The notes under the pieces are model-generated. The model saw nothing but the letters and a program-made list of their open reading frames with translations. It was not told the origin of the DNA and searched no databases. From Comamonas composti DSM 21721 (GTDB taxonomy: Bacteria; Pseudomonadota; Gammaproteobacteria; Burkholderiales; Burkholderiaceae_C), in assembly GCF_000429845.1 (NCBI RefSeq), contig NZ_AUCQ01000006.1, positions 186,001 to 250,000 on the forward strand: a DNA stretch of 64,000 nucleotides, in the 5' to 3' direction. Positions 59,556 through 64,000 of the stretch are shown here, piece after piece. Position numbers and translations under genes: made by a program. Each line of letters begins with the position of its first letter. Position 1 is the first letter of the stretch.

Positions 59556-59604
59556 GAACGTGTGTCCCGGTAAAATCGCGGATTCCGTGAAAGGTTTCCA
59601 GTCT

Positions 59605-59808
59605 ATGTCATTCTTTCGTCGCCCCGACTACCGCTCCGATACCACCAACTTCATCAACGACTTGAAGAAGGCCAACCCCGAGCTCGACAGCCAGCAGCAG
59701 GCCGGTCGGGCCCTGCTGTGGGACAAGAACGTGAATGCCGAGGTCTGGGAAGACCTGCGTGCGGGCCGCGTCGAGCAAAAGCCCTACGTCTACCAGACCA
59801 AGGCCTGA
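59605..59808 (+). CDS. DUF3460 small protein
   Basis: 67 residues from ATG 59605, after AAAGG. SFFRRPDYRSDTTNFI and the AGRALLWDKN segment identify the betaproteobacterial DUF3460 family, of unknown function, which commonly precedes scpA. Its end is followed by a family A repeat. Confidence 0.87.
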   Translation: MSFFRRPDYRSDTTNFINDLKKANPELDSQQQAGRALLWDKNVNAEVWEDLRAGRVEQKPYVYQTKA

Positions 59809-59828
59809 CACCGTTTCATGCAAAAACA

Positions 59829-59862
59829 GGCTGAAGCGCTTATCCATCAAGCGCAACCAGCT
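59829..59862 (+). repeat. Family A palindromic repeat before scpA, possible terminator
   Basis: GGCTGAAGCGCTT and AAGCGCAACCAGCT around ATCCATC, followed by ATTTTTTG, which would fit an intrinsic terminator for DUF3460. The scpA start is 20 bases beyond. Confidence 0.7.
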
Positions 59863-59881
59863 ATTTTTTGTATAGCAAACC

Positions 59882-60733
59882 ATGAGTGACGAAACGGCCT
59901 TGCCGGCTTCGCCCTCACCTGCGGGGGAGGACGACATACCAGGCGTCATCGACCAGGTGGCCCTGGCTCGCCTCTATGGCGAGCCCTTGTTCGCCCTGCC
60001 CCAGGATCTCTACATCCCTCCGGATGCGCTCGAGGTCTTTCTGGAAGCCTTCGAAGGGCCTCTGGACCTGCTGCTGTATCTGATACGCAAGCAGAACTTC
60101 AACATCCTCGACATTCCCATGGTGGATGTCACGCGCCAGTACATGGTCTATGTGGAGGAGGTGCGCAAGCGCAACCTCGAGCTGGCCGCCGAGTATCTGC
60201 TCATGGCGGCCATGCTCATCGAGATCAAGTCGCGCATGCTGCTGCCGCCCAAGAAGCAGGAGGACGGCGAGGAGGCCGAGGACCCGCGTGCCGAGCTCGT
60301 GCGCCGCCTGCTCGAATACGAGCAGATGAAGCTGGCCGCCATGCAGCTGGGGCAGCTGCCCCAGTACGGACGTGACTTTCTCAAGGCCCAGGTCTACATA
60401 GAACAAAGCCTGCAGCCGCGCTTTCCCGATGTGGAGATCTCCGAGCTGCAAGAGGCCTGGCGCGATATTCTGAAACGCGCCAAGCTGGTGCAAAGCCACA
60501 AGATCACGCGCGAGGAGCTGTCGGTGCGCGAGTACATGAGCCAGATCCTCAAGCAGCTGCAAGGCCAGCGCTTCGTGGAGTTCGAGCGCATCTTCTCGCC
60601 CGAGAAAGGCTCCACGGTTCTGGTCGTGACCTTCATCGCCATGCTGGAGCTGGCCAAGGAAACCCTCATAGAGATCACCCAGGCCGAGGCCTTCGCGCCC
60701 ATCTACGTCAGACTCGCCTATACCCCCGTGTAG
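59882..60733 (+). CDS. scpA: Segregation and condensation protein ScpA
   Basis: 283 residues. The kleisin of the SMC complex. FEGPLDLLLYLIRKQNFNI and EYLLMAAMLIEIKSRMLLP are ScpA signatures; the C-terminal winged helix (VVTFIAMLELAKETLIEI) binds the SMC head. The scpB gene is not in the window. Confidence 0.95.
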   Translation: MSDETALPASPSPAGEDDIPGVIDQVALARLYGEPLFALPQDLYIPPDALEVFLEAFEGPLDLLLYLIRKQNFNILDIPMVDVTRQYMVYVEEVRKRNLELAAEYLLMAAMLIEIKSRMLLPPKKQEDGEEAEDPRAELVRRLLEYEQMKLAAMQLGQLPQYGRDFLKAQVYIEQSLQPRFPDVEISELQEAWRDILKRAKLVQSHKITREELSVREYMSQILKQLQGQRFVEFERIFSPEKGSTVLVVTFIAMLELAKETLIEITQAEAFAPIYVRLAYTPV

Positions 60734-60784
60734 CCGCATTCACCGCAGCCCGCCGCCTGCGAGCCCACCTTCCTCACCCAACCC

Positions 60785-62401
60785 ATGGTTCATGCTTCAC
60801 GGGATTTCGACGTTCTCATCGTCGGCAGCGGCCTGGCCGGCCTCACGGCCGCGCTGCAACTCGCGCCCACGCACCGCGTAGGCCTGCTCACCAAGCGTGC
60901 CCTGACCGATGGCGCCAGCGCCTGGGCCCAGGGCGGCATCGCCGCCGTACTCGACCAGGACGACAGCTTCGCGGCCCATGTGGACGACACCCTGGTCGCG
61001 GGCGCCGGGCTGTGCGATCTCGCCGCCACACGCTTCGTGGTGGAAAACGCGCCCGCCGCCATCGCCTGGCTGCGCGCGCTGGGCGTGCCGTTCTCCGAAG
61101 AGCAGGGCCAGTTGCACCTCACGCGCGAAGGCGGCCACAGCGCCAGGCGCATCGTCCACGCGGCCGATGCCACAGGCGCAGCAGTTCAGGCCACCTTGCT
61201 GGAGCATCTGCGCGCCACGCCCAACATCACGGTGCTAGAACAGCACACGCTGGTGGACCTGATCACCTCGCGCAAGCTGGGTCTTGCAGGCCCTGACCGC
61301 TGCCTGGGCCTGTATGCGCTCGACGCAGAACGTGACCAGGTCGTGGCCCTGAGTGCAGCGCACACGCTTTTGGCCACCGGCGGTGCAGGCAAGGTCTATC
61401 TCTACACCACGAATCCCGACACGGCCACGGGCGACGGCATTGCCGCCGCGTGGCGCGCGGGCTGCCGCGTGGCCAATCTGGAATTCATACAGTTCCACCC
61501 CACCTGCCTCTACCACCCCGAGGCCAAATCGTTTCTGATCAGCGAAGCCGTACGCGGCGAAGGCGGGCGCCTGCTGCTGCCGCCTTGCGCAGGCGGGACA
61601 CGCTTCATGCCCGGGCACGATGCGCGCGCCGAACTGGCGCCGCGCGACATCGTGGCCCGGGCCATCGATTTCGAGATGAAAAGGCATGGCCTGGACTGCG
61701 TACACCTCGACATCTCCCACCAGAGCCCGGCCTTCTTGCACGCGCACTTTCCCAACATCCTCGCGCGCTGCGCAGGGCTTGGCATCGATATCACCAGGCA
61801 GCCCATACCGGTCGTGCCCGCAGCCCACTACAGCTGCGGCGGCGTGCTCACGGATCTTGCAGGCCGCAGCGATCTCGCCGGTCTTTACGCCATAGGCGAG
61901 ACCGCCTGCACGGGCCTGCACGGCGCCAACCGCCTGGCCAGCAACTCCCTGCTGGAATGCATGGTGTTTGCGCGCGCTGCCGCCCAGGCGATTGCCCAGG
62001 CCGGCCACGCCAGCCAGGGGCGCCTGGTCCTGCCCGCCTGGGACGACAGCCGCGTCACCGACCCCGACGAATGCGTGGTCATCTCCCACAACTGGGACGA
62101 GCTGCGCCGCTTCATGTGGGACTATGTGGGCATTGTGCGCACCGACAAACGGCTGGAGCGCGCGGCCCACAGGATTGCACTGCTGCAGGGCGAGATCGCC
62201 GAGTTCTATGCGAACTTTCACGTCTCGCGCGATCTGCTGGAGCTGCGCAACCTGGTGCAGGTCGCGGACCTCATCGTGCGTTCGGCCCAGCTGCGGCGCG
62301 AAAGCCGGGGCCTGCACTTCAGCCGCGACTGGCCCCGGACATCCGCTCCTGCAGCGCCCACCATCGTCGTGCCGCCTACCGCAAAGGCCTTCAAGCCATG
62401 A
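60785..62401 (+). CDS. nadB: L-aspartate oxidase
   Basis: 538 residues. Oxidises aspartate to iminoaspartate in NAD synthesis. FAD motif [30 protein letters not shown], HFRx-type active-site region [30 protein letters not shown] and the C-terminal helical domain with [10 protein letters not shown]. Overlaps queE by ATGA. Confidence 0.97.
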   Translation: MVHASRDFDVLIVGSGLAGLTAALQLAPTHRVGLLTKRALTDGASAWAQGGIAAVLDQDDSFAAHVDDTLVAGAGLCDLAATRFVVENAPAAIAWLRALGVPFSEEQGQLHLTREGGHSARRIVHAADATGAAVQATLLEHLRATPNITVLEQHTLVDLITSRKLGLAGPDRCLGLYALDAERDQVVALSAAHTLLATGGAGKVYLYTTNPDTATGDGIAAAWRAGCRVANLEFIQFHPTCLYHPEAKSFLISEAVRGEGGRLLLPPCAGGTRFMPGHDARAELAPRDIVARAIDFEMKRHGLDCVHLDISHQSPAFLHAHFPNILARCAGLGIDITRQPIPVVPAAHYSCGGVLTDLAGRSDLAGLYAIGETACTGLHGANRLASNSLLECMVFARAAAQAIAQAGHASQGRLVLPAWDDSRVTDPDECVVISHNWDELRRFMWDYVGIVRTDKRLERAAHRIALLQGEIAEFYANFHVSRDLLELRNLVQVADLIVRSAQLRRESRGLHFSRDWPRTSAPAAPTIVVPPTAKAFKP

Positions 62402-63045
62402 GCTATAGCGTCAGGGAAATCTTCTACACCCTGCAGGGCGAAGGCGGACAGGCCGGCATGGCCGCCGTGTTCTGCCGCTTTGCGGGCTGCAACCTCTGGA
62501 GCGGCCGCGAGCAAGACCGCAGCGGTGCCGTCTGCCAGTTCTGCGATACCGACTTCGTGGGCACGGACGGCAGCCTTGGCGGCAAGTATGCGCATGCCGC
62601 GCTGCTGGCCGCGCAGATCGAAGCCCAATGGCCGGCCGGCGATGCGCCCGAAGCCGGCCACCGCCTGGTCGTGCTCACGGGCGGCGAGCCCTTGCTGCAG
62701 GTCGACGAGGACTTGATCGCGGCCCTGCACGCGCGGCGCTTTCGGATTGCCGTCGAGACCAACGGCAGCCTGGCCGCCCCGCCGGGCCTGGACTGGATCT
62801 GCGTAAGCCCCAAGGCCGGCGCGCCCTGGGTGCAGCAAGAAGGCCAGGAGCTCAAGCTGGTCTGGCCCCAGCCCGGCTTCGAGCTGGATGCCATGGCCAG
62901 CACCGGCCGCTTTGCCCAGCGCTTTCTGCAGCCCATGGATGGACCCGCGCAGGCCCACAACATCCAGGCCTGCATAGACGCCTGCATGGCCGATCCGCGC
63001 TGGCGCCTGAGCCTGCAAACCCACAAGATCAGCGGCATTCGCTGA
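62398..63045 (+). CDS. queE: 7-carboxy-7-deazaguanine synthase (radical SAM)
   Basis: 215 residues from ATG 62398. It makes CDG from 6-carboxytetrahydropterin for queuosine. The cluster Cys are Cys31, Cys46 and Cys49, i.e. C-X14-C-X2-C, the layout of the Burkholderia QueE rather than CX3CX2[13 protein letters not shown] and LTGGEPLLQ are also typical. The next gene encodes the enzyme one step earlier. Confidence 0.95.
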   Translation: MSYSVREIFYTLQGEGGQAGMAAVFCRFAGCNLWSGREQDRSGAVCQFCDTDFVGTDGSLGGKYAHAALLAAQIEAQWPAGDAPEAGHRLVVLTGGEPLLQVDEDLIAALHARRFRIAVETNGSLAAPPGLDWICVSPKAGAPWVQQEGQELKLVWPQPGFELDAMASTGRFAQRFLQPMDGPAQAHNIQACIDACMADPRWRLSLQTHKISGIR

Positions 63046-63065
63046 GCCACCGCTTTTTTGTCTCC

Positions 63066-63452
63066 ATGCTGTTCACCATCTCCCAGCGTTTTTTCTTTGA
63101 TGCGGCCCACACGCTGCGCCGCGAAATCGAGGCCGAAGGCAGCCGCCGCATTCACGGCCACACCTACCACGCCGAAGTCTTTCTGAGCGGCAGCCGCGAT
63201 GCGGCCACGGGCATGGTGCTGGACCTCGGCTTTTTGCGCCAGGCCCTTGCCGAGGTGCGCGAGCGCCTGGACCATCACATGCTCGACGAGGTGCCCGACC
63301 TGGGCACACCCACGCTGGAGAACCTGTGCCTGTTCATCGCACACGCCCTGCCCGAGCCGCTGCGCGAGCAGCTCACGCGCGTACGTGTCTGGCGTGAAGC
63401 CCTGGGCGATGCCTGCGAACTCGACTGCCGCAGCCCCGGCGCCCGCACATAA
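63066..63452 (+). CDS. queD: QueD-like 6-pyruvoyl/6-carboxytetrahydropterin synthase with Ser for catalytic Cys
   Basis: 128 residues. Zinc ligands His15 in DAAHTL, His30 and His32 in RIHGHTY; the Asp-His pair is in ERLDHHML and a Glu in VWREAL. In E. coli QueD the catalytic Cys lies three residues before the HGH turn's Leu (KCGRLHGH); here the matching residue is Ser26 (GSRRIHGH). Context beside queE supports a role in queuosine synthesis, but the change may alter the chemistry. Confidence 0.88.
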   Translation: MLFTISQRFFFDAAHTLRREIEAEGSRRIHGHTYHAEVFLSGSRDAATGMVLDLGFLRQALAEVRERLDHHMLDEVPDLGTPTLENLCLFIAHALPEPLREQLTRVRVWREALGDACELDCRSPGART

Positions 63453-63479
63453 AAAATGCCCCGTAGAGACTACGGGGCA
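63451..63479 (-). terminator. Terminator on the minus strand at the queD end
   Basis: TGCCCCGTA (63457-63465) pairs with TACGGGGCA (63471-63479), loop GAGAC. On the minus strand TTTTTTATG follows; it overlaps the queD stop codon. It ends transcripts from the porin side and may work for queD too. Confidence 0.8.
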
Positions 63480-63599
63480 AAGCAGCGGCTGATCCAGGTT
63501 CATGGCTTCCCCACCAGAGAGCTAAAACCTTGCAGCCAAAAACATTTGATGCGGCATTCTGAGACTCTCCCCCCTGGGAGAGCAGGGCCCGGGAGGCAG

Positions 63600-63700
63600 A
63601 CGCAGCCCCGAGGCATCAGGCAAGGGCCGCCCCGCAGCGAAGATGCCGCCCCCCTCCCGCTTGCGAGAGAGGGGAAGCCGCGCAGCAGCTCAGGGGTCGC
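63600..63700. repeat. Family D repeat after the porin gene
   Basis: GGGCCGCCCCGCAGCGAAGA, a CT/GA-rich hairpin (CTCCCGCTTGCGAGAGAGG) and GCCGCGCAGCAGCTCAGGGG. It ends two bases from the porin stop codon. Related copy at 19155-19250. Confidence 0.65.
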
Positions 63701-63702
63701 TG

Positions 63703-64000
63703 TTAGAAGCTATGACGCAGCCCGATCTCGTAGCCCGTCATGTTCTTGCCCTTGTTGGGCGTGGGGCTCAGCGACGAGCCCAGCTTGCGCGAGGCATTGT
63801 CGTCATTGCTCATATGGGCCACGGCCGCATAGATCTCCGTGCGCTTGGAGAGCTTGTAGCCATAGCCCAGAGCCAGGCGCTGGGAATCGGCCTCGTCGGC
63901 CTTCTTGTCCTTGTACATGCTGTAGGCCGCGCGCAGCTCGCCCGCGCCCAGGGGCACCTTGACACCCACGCTGTACAGATCCACGCGCTTGTTGTTGCCG
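63703..64000 (-). CDS. Gram-negative porin (3' end only)
   Basis: Only the C-terminal part is in the window; the frame runs on past 64000. Alternating beta strands (SVGVKVPLGAGELRAAY, RLALGYGYKLSKRTEIYAAV) and a terminal Phe (GYEIGLRHSF) are typical of the 16-strand Omp32-like porins of Comamonadaceae. It forms diffusion channels in the outer membrane. Confidence 0.92.
   Translation of the reverse strand, partial: GNNKRVDLYSVGVKVPLGAGELRAAYSMYKDKKADEADSQRLALGYGYKLSKRTEIYAAVAHMSNDDNASRKLGSSLSPTPNKGKNMTGYEIGLRHSF

Overview
The window looks like a chromosomal segment of a betaproteobacterium of the family Comamonadaceae, most likely Comamonas. Three things point there: high-GC coding sequence, the conserved order of the long fatty-acid / sigma-E / lepA-rnc-era gene block, and several families of short palindromic repeats that fill intergenic gaps. 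The species call is inference; there is no rRNA gene in the window. I see no prophage, IS element or CRISPR array. One tRNA gene is present (Arg, anticodon ACG).

Layout. 1-5.1 kb: a signalling unit on the plus strand, made of an OmpR-type response regulator (cut by the window start), a LysM-FecR secreted protein and a CHASE2 histidine kinase. 5.1-8.2 kb: tRNA-Arg, a DUF1090 protein, a REC-GGDEF diguanylate cyclase and an MscS channel. 8.3-13.6 kb (minus): ppk2, purT, a small secreted protein, an HD hydrolase, a TenA_E-type protein and a 6-phosphofructokinase with mixed ATP/PPi motifs. 13.7-17.8 kb (minus): a NitT/TauT-type ABC importer with a TauD-like dioxygenase. 17.9-37.1 kb (minus): a housekeeping block. 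In transcription order it runs DUF177-rpmF-plsX-fabH-fabD-fabG-acpP-fabF-(YgfX-like)-rpoE-rseA-mucD-lepA-lepB-DUF4845-rnc-era-recO-pdxJ-acpS-nagZ. It links phospholipid and fatty acid synthesis, the envelope stress sigma factor, protein secretion, RNA processing and cell-wall recycling.

37.1-42.0 kb: maf and an rsmI-like methyltransferase (plus), facing sppA, a Rieske protein, gph and rluC (minus). 42.0-48.5 kb (plus): rne with an approximately 600-base leader, yaaA, a prolyl 4-hydroxylase-like gene and queF. 48.6-52.9 kb (minus): a PAS chemoreceptor, dinB and an EamA transporter. 53.3-58.2 kb (plus): a compact sulfur-oxidation operon, monohaem cytochrome - FccB1 - YeeE/YedE - FccB2 - soxY - soxZ, with no soxXAB in view. 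58.3-64 kb: a YitT protein, a SmpA/BamE-like lipoprotein, DUF3460, scpA, nadB-queE-queD, and the 3' end of a porin gene.

The most unusual signals are these. (1) An 81-base in-frame insertion in nagZ comes from a repeat family that otherwise lies just past gene ends. (2) A 268-base element with perfect 19-base inverted ends and nested hairpins sits after dinB, and a 56-base internal-deletion form lies at the end of gph. (3) The sulfur operon has paired FccB flavoproteins, only one of which keeps the Cys that binds FAD covalently. (4) A promoter-hairpin-terminator module upstream of lepA could encode a small RNA. (5) QueD has Ser where the catalytic Cys is expected. (6) No rseB lies between rseA and mucD.
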